DNA of 64,000 nucleotides from Nostoc sp. FACHB-280 (GTDB taxonomy: Bacteria; Cyanobacteriota; Cyanobacteriia; Cyanobacteriales; Nostocaceae), in assembly GCF_014697615.1 (NCBI RefSeq), contig NZ_JACJSD010000033.1:1-64000 (forward strand), read 5' to 3'. The notes beneath the pieces were generated by a model, which saw only the letters and a program-made list of their open reading frames with translations, searched no databases and had not been told where the DNA came from. Numbering within the stretch: position 1 is the stretch's first letter; every line of letters begins with the position of its first letter. Both the position numbers and the translations under genes were made by a program. Shown here piece after piece: positions 1 through 7,723 of the stretch.

Positions 1-65
1 TCCAGTTTTAAGGCTTTTTGTAGTTTCTCTATTTGCTGAGAAGTTAAATGATTTTTTGCTGGCAT
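1..65 (-). CDS. IS630-type transposase, N-terminal fragment at window edge (partial)
   Basis: The complement reads an ATG at position 65 followed by 21 codons beginning MPAKNHLTSQQIEKLQKAL, running off the left edge. This resembles the N-terminus of cyanobacterial IS630/Tc1-type transposases, which begin MPA-x-N-x-L-T with a helix-turn-helix just after. Only the N-terminus is visible, so whether the gene is intact, and where the element ends, cannot be told. The assignment rests on a short match recalled from the family. Confidence 0.5.
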   Translation of the reverse strand, partial: MPAKNHLTSQQIEKLQKALKL

Positions 66-424
66 TATTCCTTTTTTTTACTTAATTCAGCTTTCTATTA
101 TACACAATTTAAATGCTGAACAGCTTATACCCCATTAAAATAGAAATAAATTGTTAAGTTATTTACACACAAGCTAAGAATGATATCTCTTTAGAAGAAA
201 TTATTACAAAGAGCGATCGCTCATAACTGCTCCGAGCGTCAGCACATACTAAAAAGTAAACAGTAGCTGACATTTTCATACTGTTGGAATAGGCGATCGC
301 TAATTAGCAGGACACAAACCACAAAGCAGGCAAGCTGTGTGCCAAACCACTGAACAACGCATCGTCCATAATGGTAAGCATAGCAGCATAATGCTGTGTA
401 ACTTAGCTACAAGGAGCAAAAAAT
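66..424. other. Intergenic region with two HIP1 sites
   Basis: No gene is seen. Two GCGATCGC (HIP1) octamers lie at 213-220 and 293-300. The region probably carries the promoter of the downstream Uma2 gene; its ribosome binding site AAGGAG is at 411-416. No terminal inverted repeat of the neighbouring transposase could be recognised. Confidence 0.5.
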
Positions 425-1069
425 ATGTTGCTGGAGTTAAAACGTATCTATGTACCGCCAGGACAAAGGGTGTTATTGCAAGATGTCACTTGGCAAGAAT
501 TAGAAACAATTATTGAAGAGTTAGGCGAACATCGTGCAGCGCGAATTGCTTATGATCAGGGAATATTAGAAATTATGGCTCCATTGCCAGAACATGAAGA
601 CAATAAAGAAATTATCAGTGATTTAGTCAAAGCACTTTTAGAAGAGCTAGATATTGAATTTAGATGTCTGGGTTCTACTACCTTCAAAAATGAATTTATG
701 GCTCAAGGTATAGAACCCGACCAATGTTTTTATATTAAAAATGAAGCTGCAATTCGTGGTAAAAAGCGGATAGATTTAACAGTTGATCCGCCTCCTGACT
801 TGGCTTTGGAAATTGATATTACTTCCCGTACCCATCCTGATATTTATCAGGCTTTAAAAGTGCCAGAGTTGTGGCGTTTTGAAAAAGGCACATTGAAAAT
901 TAACGTTTTACAAGATGGGAATTATGTAGAGTCTAAATCAAGTTTAAGTTTTCCCGATTTACCATTGATTGAACTGATTCCTCAATATCTGGAACAAAGT
1001 AAAATCTTAGGTAGAAATGCAACACTGAAGGCGTTTCGGAGTTGGATAAGAGAATATTTATCTAAGTAG
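425..1069 (+). CDS. Uma2 family putative endonuclease
   Basis: 214-residue protein of the Uma2 (DUF820) family, which has a PD-(D/E)XK nuclease fold and is greatly expanded in filamentous cyanobacteria. Visible family marks are an acidic central motif PDLALEID near residue 123 and the following PELWRFEKG stretch, which would form the nuclease core. The ATG at 425 is preceded by AAGGAG nine bases upstream, so the start is secure. Length is normal for the family. It stands alone beside a transposase fragment. The true substrate and biological role of Uma2 proteins are not established; the nuclease function is inferred from the fold only. Confidence 0.85.
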   Translation: MLLELKRIYVPPGQRVLLQDVTWQELETIIEELGEHRAARIAYDQGILEIMAPLPEHEDNKEIISDLVKALLEELDIEFRCLGSTTFKNEFMAQGIEPDQCFYIKNEAAIRGKKRIDLTVDPPPDLALEIDITSRTHPDIYQALKVPELWRFEKGTLKINVLQDGNYVESKSSLSFPDLPLIELIPQYLEQSKILGRNATLKAFRSWIREYLSK

Positions 1070-1089
1070 CGATCGCTATTTTTAGATAA

Positions 1090-1107
1090 CAGGACTGACG
1101 CACAAAG
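1090..1107. repeat. 18-bp dispersed repeat, copy 1
   Basis: The 18 bases CAGGACTGACGCACAAAG recur exactly, as the reverse complement, at 51386-51403. Both copies lie in intergenic DNA just downstream of a gene. This suggests a small dispersed repeat. Confidence 0.6.
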
Positions 1108-1210
1108 ATTGTAGGCTACTCTAAAGCCTGGATTTTTCATTTCTTGGCGTTACGCTCTGTTTCTTGAACAGACAATTTAGAGCGATCGCTATCCCACACA
1201 GTTAGCAATT

Positions 1211-2638
1211 TTATTTTTCTGAATTGGAATTTTCTCTTTTTTCCCTGACATCACGTAACTTTTGGATGAGTTGACGATCAGGTTCTTGGGAAGAAGATAA
1301 TTGATTCCTATTAGTTCTAGATGTCGATGGTGTTGGCTGAATTTTATCAGTTGCTGGTGTAATCAATGGTTTAGCTGTCGCCACTGGATTAGGTTGTAGC
1401 TGGCTGCTATTACCTGCGGGAATGATTATTGGTTGAGTACCTGTTGCTGGTTGAGTTGTGACTGATGGTGTCTGCTGTGAACCATCTCCAGCCGTTTTGC
1501 TACTGTCTTGGAAACGTAGGTTAAATGGATAACGGCTAATTGTTTTCTCACCCTTTAAAGATTTGGCATTAAAATATTGTCTGGCTTTTAATTGCAGTGC
1601 TGGAGAAAGCAATTTATCTTGGAATTTGATATCCAATACTTTGCCCTCAGGATCTACTACTAAAACCCCTAAGACTGTACCTTCCACTCCTGCTTTACTC
1701 ACAGCAACTGTATCCCGAATCACTGGTTTTTCTTCTGAATTAGGGTATTGCTGTTGGAGTGCTTTTCGCAGTTCTTCGTAAGACTGAACTTGGGCTATTA
1801 GTGTTTGATTGGGAGCTTTTGTCGGTAAGCTGGGTGTGTTGATTGGCTTTAAATTGGGGAGACTTGCTGTTGATGTTGTATTATCCCCAGTCTTGGGTGT
1901 TTGATTGATAACATTTCCTGAAGTTACACTGGGAGTAACTGCCACATTATTCTCAGGCTGTACAGGTTGGGGAGTAACTTTGTTATTGGCCGTTGTCACA
2001 TTTGAGCTATATGCCGGATTTGGAGTTGGACTATTGAGAATTTCCGACGGTAGTGGTGCTGGGGGTAAATCTGGTAATTTGTCTACTGGAAGCGGTTGCG
2101 ATTTTTCTGGAATGACTGGCTTGTCATCAAAATTAGGAATTGCAGCAGTAAATTTTTGGTTCCCAGCTTTAAAACCGGAGTCAAAGCGATAACTTTGTCT
2201 AGGAAACTGTATAGACTGCCTAGTAGGTAATGAAGAAATACGGTAGTTATTAGAAGTGGTCGGTAGGGATGGTACTACCGACTGTGTATACCCAGATGGT
2301 GGTAGCGGAGGAACGACAGTTGTTTGTCCACCCAAGTTAGGCGGAAGTGTTTGTGGTTGAAGTGCTAGTTGCTGTTGCGACAATGTTGGTAGTTGTGGTT
2401 GCACAGCAAATTGAGATGTACCTGGAGTTTGAGGTAAACGATTTTGATCAGCTTGGCTTAACTCCAAAATACCCACTGATTTTGATGATGCTGCATCTTT
2501 GGGTTTATTGGGATCTACCGGCATTAATGGCACAATCAGTGCAATGGCACCATGAATCCCAATTGAAGCTAAAGCAGCGATTCCAGTTGGCTGGCTTAAA
2601 ATTTCAGGTATATTTTTTAGCAGGGAGACGTAAGACAT
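1211..2638 (-). CDS. TonB-like energy-transducer family protein, proline-rich
   Basis: 475 residues. A single N-terminal membrane helix (about residues 18-40, ending in a GIHGAIALIVPLM stretch) resembles the TonB/TolA N-terminal anchor. A long low-complexity Pro/Gln/Ser/Thr/Asn region follows (about 50-285), as expected for a periplasm-spanning linker. Residues about 290-385 look like a TonB C-terminal type domain, with VEGTVLGVLVVDPEGKV and later AxxYF/YPFNLRF segments. The remaining tail is again low complexity. No ExbB/ExbD genes are adjacent, so coupling to an outer-membrane transporter is an inference from layout. It is transcribed alone, away from the lipase-like gene. Confidence 0.65.
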   Translation of the reverse strand: MSYVSLLKNIPEILSQPTGIAALASIGIHGAIALIVPLMPVDPNKPKDAASSKSVGILELSQADQNRLPQTPGTSQFAVQPQLPTLSQQQLALQPQTLPPNLGGQTTVVPPLPPSGYTQSVVPSLPTTSNNYRISSLPTRQSIQFPRQSYRFDSGFKAGNQKFTAAIPNFDDKPVIPEKSQPLPVDKLPDLPPAPLPSEILNSPTPNPAYSSNVTTANNKVTPQPVQPENNVAVTPSVTSGNVINQTPKTGDNTTSTASLPNLKPINTPSLPTKAPNQTLIAQVQSYEELRKALQQQYPNSEEKPVIRDTVAVSKAGVEGTVLGVLVVDPEGKVLDIKFQDKLLSPALQLKARQYFNAKSLKGEKTISRYPFNLRFQDSSKTAGDGSQQTPSVTTQPATGTQPIIIPAGNSSQLQPNPVATAKPLITPATDKIQPTPSTSRTNRNQLSSSQEPDRQLIQKLRDVREKRENSNSEK

Positions 2639-3166
2639 AGCTGTTATCGTTCACTCGGCTCAGTTACAGTTTATTCGCAAATCAATATTATCTTGGTGGT
2701 ACAAAATGCGCCCTTCTAAAGAAAATCACTTTTTGGGTAAAATTCAAAACGACAAAACTTCGATTTTTTGTCACGGTTCAATTTTTTAATGACGCAATTT
2801 TATCTTTTTTGGTTGCAGTTGCAGATCAGAATGTTAATTAAATAGTTATCACTTCACTAATTTCTATCTTGCGTCTAGATTTACGCAGTCCAAACTGACA
2901 ATTACAGTAGTTGTCCGTGAAAACCCACGCATCAGTCTAGAGATATATCAATCTAAAATCTACCCGACTCAACTAGCAAGATAAATGTTATTTAGTCAGT
3001 TGAGATTTGTCAGTAGACAGTTAGTTAATTGTATGCAAAAAATTGCATCCAGATGACATGGTATCACATCAGTTAGTTTTTAATTGTAGTTAGGTTTGCT
3101 GTTTTGCTAATAGATGGGGATTCCTAATTACTGATATTTTAGTGACATCATATCTAACTATAAAAT
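2639..3166. other. Intergenic region between divergent genes
   Basis: About 530 AT-rich bases lie between the TonB-like gene (minus) and the hydrolase gene (plus). It must hold both promoters, but no convincing -35/-10 pair, operator or hairpin stood out. Confidence 0.4.
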
Positions 3167-3184
3167 TTGGATTTGAATGAGCAA

Positions 3185-3880
3185 ATGCCGTTACCTACAG
3201 TTATTGTCCCTGGATATTTAGAAAGTGCGATCGCCTACCTCAACTTAGAAACTGCCCTCACACAGTTGGGGTTTCCCACAGTTACAGTACCATTAAGACG
3301 GCGTGATTGGCTCCCGACTGTTGGCGGTAGGCCTGTGACACCAATTTTGCAAAAGCTTGACCTGACTGTTAAACAAATATTGCAGGAATATCAGTCTCAG
3401 CAAGTCAACCTAATTGGACATTCAGCTGGCGGCTGGATTTCCCGGATTTATTTAGGAGAAAAACCGTATACTCCCCGCCATCAAACTAATCCATCAATTT
3501 GGAATGCCCATTCTTTAGTAGCCTCCCTCATCACTTTAGGTACACCTCATATCAGCCAAGAACGCTGGACTCGTTGGAATTTAGACTTTGTAACCAACAA
3601 CTATCCCGGTGCATTTTACAAAAATGTCCGTTATGTCTGTGTGGCTGGCAAAACTATTTTTGGCGCAAGACGGCCTGGTAGCTGGTTAGCTTACAGCAGT
3701 TACCAATTAACCTGTGGTCAAGGTAATACCTGGGGAGATGGTATCACCCCCATTGCTGCTGCTCATCTGGCAGGAGCTGAAAATCTCATCATTGAAGGTG
3801 TAAGACACTCACCCAGAAGTCCGGGAATTTGGTACGGTTCCCCAGAAGCACTCCAGACTTGGGTAAAATATTTGCTTTAA
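3185..3880 (+). CDS. Alpha/beta hydrolase, lipase-like
   Basis: About 231 residues from the ATG at 3185; a TTG six codons upstream (3167) is in frame but less likely. The nucleophile elbow GHSAGG is clear (Ser at residue 80 from this start), preceded by the oxyanion-side VIVPGYLES strand near the N-terminus. A C-terminal EGVRHSPRSPG probably supplies the catalytic His, and GDGITP the acid region. The fold resembles PGAP1/triacylglycerol-lipase-like proteins shared by cyanobacteria and plastids. There is no signal peptide, so it should act in the cytoplasm or at membranes. The substrate is unknown. It is followed on the same strand by a cytochrome b gene 96 bases on. Confidence 0.75.
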   Translation: MPLPTVIVPGYLESAIAYLNLETALTQLGFPTVTVPLRRRDWLPTVGGRPVTPILQKLDLTVKQILQEYQSQQVNLIGHSAGGWISRIYLGEKPYTPRHQTNPSIWNAHSLVASLITLGTPHISQERWTRWNLDFVTNNYPGAFYKNVRYVCVAGKTIFGARRPGSWLAYSSYQLTCGQGNTWGDGITPIAAAHLAGAENLIIEGVRHSPRSPGIWYGSPEALQTWVKYLL

Positions 3881-3976
3881 AAATACATATATCTTTAATA
3901 AAGACAAAAAATATTTATATTAATTATGTAAAATGTAATAAAAATATATATTTTTAAAAATCAGGAGGGGTGAACC

Positions 3977-4612
3977 ATGCAAAGCACCCAGTTCGAGAGA
4001 ATTTTGCGACGACTTGCAACGGTATTATCAGTCGTAATTCTGACCCTGTGCTTGATTTACACTACCACTGGCGTTTTGCTGTCTTTTTATTACGAACCGA
4101 CAGCTGGTGGTGCTTACAATTCTTTGAAAATGATTAACACTCAAGTGCCTTATGGCTGGCTGTTTTACCGAACCCACGAAATCGCAGGTAACGGTTTAAT
4201 TGCGATCGCCTTGGTGCAGATTGTCGTCATGTTTTTAGGGCGACAATTTAGCCAGAGTTGGCTAGTTGCTTGGGTAAGCGGGATTTTATTAACCTTAAGT
4301 GCGATCGGACTAGATTGGACAGCCATGCTCCTCGACTGGACACAAGAAGGATACTGGCGGTTCAGCATCGAATTGGGAACCATCGAAGCCATTCCTCTGA
4401 TTGGGGAGCAATTGCGAAATATCTTAACTGGCGGTGGCGCGATTAACACCCTCACAGTTGAACATATTTACACCATCCACAGTTACATAGTGGCGGCGGC
4501 TACCTTAATTTTGGCTGTGGTACATTTACTGGCTCTTGTCTGGCAAGAACAGCAAACTTATACAGCAGAAGTTTTAAATCAACTTCCTGAAACTTCGCTA
4601 GTAGAAAGTTGA
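3977..4612 (+). CDS. Cytochrome b N-terminal-domain protein, divergent cytochrome b6 paralogue
   Basis: 211-residue membrane protein with four predicted helices laid out like cytochrome b6. Helix B has His67, but the position 14 residues later, normally the second haem ligand, is Gln81. Helix D keeps both ligands, His168 and His183, at the 15-residue cytochrome b6 spacing. So one b-haem site appears complete and the other lacks a ligand. It is not the canonical petB product, which is more conserved and linked to petD. AGGAGG at about 3963 precedes the ATG. Its 3' end overlaps the convergent antiporter gene by 34 bases. An electron-transfer role is inferred. Confidence 0.75.
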   Translation: MQSTQFERILRRLATVLSVVILTLCLIYTTTGVLLSFYYEPTAGGAYNSLKMINTQVPYGWLFYRTHEIAGNGLIAIALVQIVVMFLGRQFSQSWLVAWVSGILLTLSAIGLDWTAMLLDWTQEGYWRFSIELGTIEAIPLIGEQLRNILTGGGAINTLTVEHIYTIHSYIVAAATLILAVVHLLALVWQEQQTYTAEVLNQLPETSLVES

Positions 4613-6501
4613 GCCAACGTTGGTACAGCAACTTCTTCTAATTCTGGTAACTTTTCTACAGCCAATGGTGTAGATTGGCTCGCACCAGATAAGCGTTTTA
4701 ACAAATTTGGTCTGGGGTCGTGCAGTAAATAGATAATGCGATCGCCTATTTCCCAATCGTGATTAGCTGGCATAACTTGGAGACGCTCTTCTCGTTCTAA
4801 GAGTAGCGGTAGCAACACCCCAGTCCGAATTTTTTCTTGGATGCGTTCTTGTTGACTGTCAACATCTGCTGCATCCAAAGTAATTGTCCCTAACTTCACA
4901 CGCCCGTCATTTAGGTATTCATTCCAAGTCTTAATTGTTAATTCACTGACAAAAGCCTGACTCACCGTCTTTTGATTTCCGCCATTACTAGCTTGAGGAT
5001 CACGCGGAAATACAGCTAACACTCGTGGAGGATTAAATTCTTCCGCCGCCCGTTGCGCCAGCACAAAATTTACCTCCCCGTTACTTGTCACTGCTAAAAA
5101 AGTCCCCATCGAAGCCAATCCAGCTTCTTCCAAAACTCCCGTATCTAGGGCGCTACTAGCAATCACACGAATATTCTGCTCGGCGGCTTTTTCGCAGCGT
5201 TCCGGGTCGGTGTCAATCATCACCACAGACTCTTCTCGTTCTTGAAAGAAGCGAGCAATTAACAAACTCAAAGGATTACAACCAACAATCACCACTCCAG
5301 TCGCATCTTTAGAGGTGATTTGTAATAACTGGGCAATTCCGCCAGCCGTTAACCCCTGGCAAACCACAGTCATAATAATAGTCAAAAATACTAAAGCTTT
5401 TATTGCATCTCCACCATTGATGCCATGCTGTGTTAGTAAAATTGCGAACAAAGAAGCCACTGAAGCCGAAACAATTCCTCTCGGAGCTACCCAGCTTAAA
5501 AATAATTTCTGTCGCCAGTTGAGGTTACTGTTCCACGTACAAGCCAGGATATTAATCGGCCGTACCACAAACATCAGTACTAAAACCGTTAAAACACTAC
5601 CCCAACCCAAAGCAAACACACTGGCAATAGATAAATCAGCCGCTAACAAAATAAACAACACAGACACGCTGAGAATCGTTAACTGACCTTTAAAGCTGCG
5701 TAATAGTCGTTCTTCTGGTACAGAAGAATTGGCAAACACCGCACCTGCAACAACCGTTGTCATCACACCCGATTCACTGCGAATTGTCTGAGCTAGGGAA
5801 AACAGACCCCACAGTATTGCCAAAACTACCAGGTTTTTCAACTCAAACGACAGCAAACTAGCACGTTTGAAAACCCAACTCATCAGGTAGCCACCAACTG
5901 CACCAATTGCTGCACCTACCCCTAAACGCATTAATAGACCCACAATCGCATTCACTGGGTCAGCATCACCATTCACAATCGTATCTAAGACAACGAAAGC
6001 CAGAATCGCACCTACGGGGTCAATTAAAACCCCTTCACCTTCTAATAGAGTTGCTACCTGTCGATCTACATTTATTTGTTTGAGTAACGGCCCAACCACA
6101 GTCGGCCCCGTAACCACGACTATAGAAGCATAAAGAAAAGCGATATTCCAAGGAAATTCCCCCAGCCAATGAGCTGCCATACTACCGCCTAGGAGGGTAA
6201 TTAGTGTTCCTAGGGTGACGAGCAATTGCAGGCTGACGGAAACCCTGCCTAACTCTCGTAAATCTAAATTCAGTCCACCTTCAAAGAGAATGATTGCCGT
6301 TGCTAAGGAAACAATTACTTCTAATCCTGTACCTAGCAAATGCGGGTGCAACAATCCCAGACCATCAGAGCCGAGAATAATACCCAAAAAGAGCAATAGC
6401 ACAATACTTGGTACACGCAAGTATGCAGCTATCACTTGGGCGCTAATACCTGCGACAACAGCGATCACCATTTGTAGGGTGATTTCAAGAGATGCTTCCA
6501 T
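4579..6501 (-). CDS. CPA1 sodium/proton antiporter with C-terminal TrkA (RCK) domain
   Basis: 640 residues. Residues about 1-390 form a 12-13-helix Na+/H+ exchanger domain of the CPA1/NhaP type, with VVTGPTVVGPLL and GEGVLIDPVGAIL motifs in the ion-binding helices. Residues about 395-520 are a TrkA-N Rossmann domain (GVVIVGCNPLSLLIARFF, then MIDTDPERCE). A TrkA-C-like domain lies near 540-610. The RCK part usually binds nucleotide or ions and gates transport. It should sit in the plasma or thylakoid membrane and serve pH and Na+ homeostasis. The 3' end overlaps the convergent cytochrome b gene by 34 bases. Confidence 0.9.
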   Translation of the reverse strand: MEASLEITLQMVIAVVAGISAQVIAAYLRVPSIVLLLFLGIILGSDGLGLLHPHLLGTGLEVIVSLATAIILFEGGLNLDLRELGRVSVSLQLLVTLGTLITLLGGSMAAHWLGEFPWNIAFLYASIVVVTGPTVVGPLLKQINVDRQVATLLEGEGVLIDPVGAILAFVVLDTIVNGDADPVNAIVGLLMRLGVGAAIGAVGGYLMSWVFKRASLLSFELKNLVVLAILWGLFSLAQTIRSESGVMTTVVAGAVFANSSVPEERLLRSFKGQLTILSVSVLFILLAADLSIASVFALGWGSVLTVLVLMFVVRPINILACTWNSNLNWRQKLFLSWVAPRGIVSASVASLFAILLTQHGINGGDAIKALVFLTIIMTVVCQGLTAGGIAQLLQITSKDATGVVIVGCNPLSLLIARFFQEREESVVMIDTDPERCEKAAEQNIRVIASSALDTGVLEEAGLASMGTFLAVTSNGEVNFVLAQRAAEEFNPPRVLAVFPRDPQASNGGNQKTVSQAFVSELTIKTWNEYLNDGRVKLGTITLDAADVDSQQERIQEKIRTGVLLPLLLEREERLQVMPANHDWEIGDRIIYLLHDPRPNLLKRLSGASQSTPLAVEKLPELEEVAVPTLAQLSTSEVSGS

Positions 6502-6851
6502 GTTGTGGATTTTGAGCGACTGATTTCAAAATCTCTTGTAAAGAAGTGTAAAAACTACTTCTCCAGAGTACCGCATTAGATTCTTTGTACCTGATTAACT
6601 TTTGATTTCGTTTCATACTTGGTTGTTTACGATACTCTATTGTCCTCTAGTTCCCAGAAAAGTGGTAGTTCATGGCTAACAGTCATTTGTCTTCAATTAA
6701 TTTTCCTCTGCACCCTGCCCCTTTTCCTCTTTTTGACATCCCTGCCGCTTGCTTCTGCATCTGAGTTTCTTTGCAACAAAAATTGTTTTTTTGCAAAAGC
6801 TGTTGACATCATTGAAAAAATTAGTTAATTTATAAAAGGTTTGATTGCGAT
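6502..6851. other. Intergenic region upstream of the tRNA-Glu pair
   Basis: About 350 bases. A 69-codon open frame at 6619-6828 has a hydrophobic, low-complexity translation and no ribosome binding site, and is not accepted as a gene. The right end carries the promoter candidate for the tRNA genes. Confidence 0.5.
6803..6836 (+). promoter_or_regulatory. Candidate sigma-70 promoter of tRNA-Glu genes
   Basis: A perfect TTGACA (6803-6808) is followed 17-23 bases on by an AT-rich TTAATTTATAAA stretch that can serve as the -10 region, about 16 bases before the first tRNA-Glu. The exact -10 hexamer is ambiguous. Confidence 0.5.
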
Positions 6852-6924
6852 GCCCCCATCGTCTAGAGGCCTAGGACACCTCCCTTTCACGGAGGCGACG
6901 GGGATTCGAATTCCCCTGGGGGTA
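6852..6924 (+). tRNA. trnE-UUC: tRNA-Glu(TTC), copy 1
   Basis: A complete 73-base cloverleaf with acceptor GCCCCCA/TGGGGGT, anticodon loop CTTTCAC and T arm GGGGATTCGAATTCCCC. No CCA is encoded. In cyanobacteria tRNA-Glu feeds both translation and C5-pathway tetrapyrrole synthesis through glutamyl-tRNA reductase. It is identical to copy 2, 49 bases downstream. Confidence 0.97.
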
Positions 6925-6973
6925 CTTTACCAGCAAGGCAGCATCAAACTAAAGTTACAGTCGAAAGTCTTAT

Positions 6974-7046
6974 GCCCCCATCGTCTAGAGGCCTAGGACA
7001 CCTCCCTTTCACGGAGGCGACGGGGATTCGAATTCCCCTGGGGGTA
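6974..7046 (+). tRNA. trnE-UUC: tRNA-Glu(TTC), copy 2
   Basis: Base-for-base repeat of copy 1 over all 73 bases. The spacer between the two copies is not duplicated. Both are probably transcribed from the promoter candidate upstream of copy 1. Confidence 0.97.
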
Positions 7047-7126
7047 TTTTAAACAAATTCATTATTTATTAAAAGGTCAAGTTTGCCTGTTTAAGACGAG
7101 TTGCATCAGGAAAACTTGACACGTAG

Positions 7127-7714
7127 CTAGACCAATTGTTCTACACGTTGGTAGATGGCTAAAAGATTTAGCTGTAAATCCTTACTCAGCCGACGTTCTA
7201 TAATAGTCACTGGCATAGTTAATTTGGGCCAGACTTGGATGGTGTAGCAAAGGTTTGTTCCCACAGTTCCATCCAGGGAAATGGGTTCTAGGCTCCAAGT
7301 ACCAGAAAAGCCTTTGAAATCTCCCTCAACCATCGAAAAACTAATTTCTTTGGGAAAATGTTCTTCTAAGTCTAAAACGACACGGGCGCAAAAGTTGAAA
7401 TTCAATAAACGCTGAGAACCTACTTGCTCCAGTCGAATACCACCGTTAGGATGCTCTAGTAAACGACTTTTAGCAAGATTAGGGATGAAATCAACTAAGG
7501 CTTCGTAATCTGTCAGTACTTGCCATATACGTTCCACAGGATGAGGAATGTGGATGTTGGCAGAAATTTGTCGTTGTCGCTCCGCTATTTTCTCGATTTG
7601 GACAACTACAGGGGGCAAATTAGCTGTATCAACAGCCAAATTGTCTTCTAGGCTAGTGTCATCAATAGGGGCGGTAAAATCAAGGTTAGCTGTGAGGTTT
7701 TGTTGTTCAGTCAC
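7127..7714 (-). CDS. SRPBCC family (COQ10/polyketide cyclase-like) protein
   Basis: 195 residues. After an acidic N-terminal tail of about 45 residues, residues 48-195 match the SRPBCC/START-like ligand-binding fold: ISANIHIPHPVERIWQVLTDYEALVDFIPNL opens the domain in two halves around the PVERIWQVLTDYEAL core. Such proteins bind hydrophobic ligands; the COQ10-like subgroup binds quinones. It begins nine bases after the upstream histidine kinase gene on the same strand, so the two are probably one operon. There is no transmembrane segment or signal peptide. The ligand is unknown. Confidence 0.8.
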   Translation of the reverse strand: MTEQQNLTANLDFTAPIDDTSLEDNLAVDTANLPPVVVQIEKIAERQRQISANIHIPHPVERIWQVLTDYEALVDFIPNLAKSRLLEHPNGGIRLEQVGSQRLLNFNFCARVVLDLEEHFPKEISFSMVEGDFKGFSGTWSLEPISLDGTVGTNLCYTIQVWPKLTMPVTIIERRLSKDLQLNLLAIYQRVEQLV

Positions 7715-7723
7715 GGTCAGAAT

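Noticed and set aside
1563-2640. Plus-strand frames of 72, 95 and 97 codons inside the TonB-like gene
   Set aside because: They are shadows of the real minus-strand gene with repetitive low-complexity translations.
6619-6828. 69-codon plus-strand ORF before the tRNA-Glu genes
   Set aside because: No ribosome binding site, low-complexity hydrophobic translation, and it overlaps the promoter candidate of tRNA-Glu.
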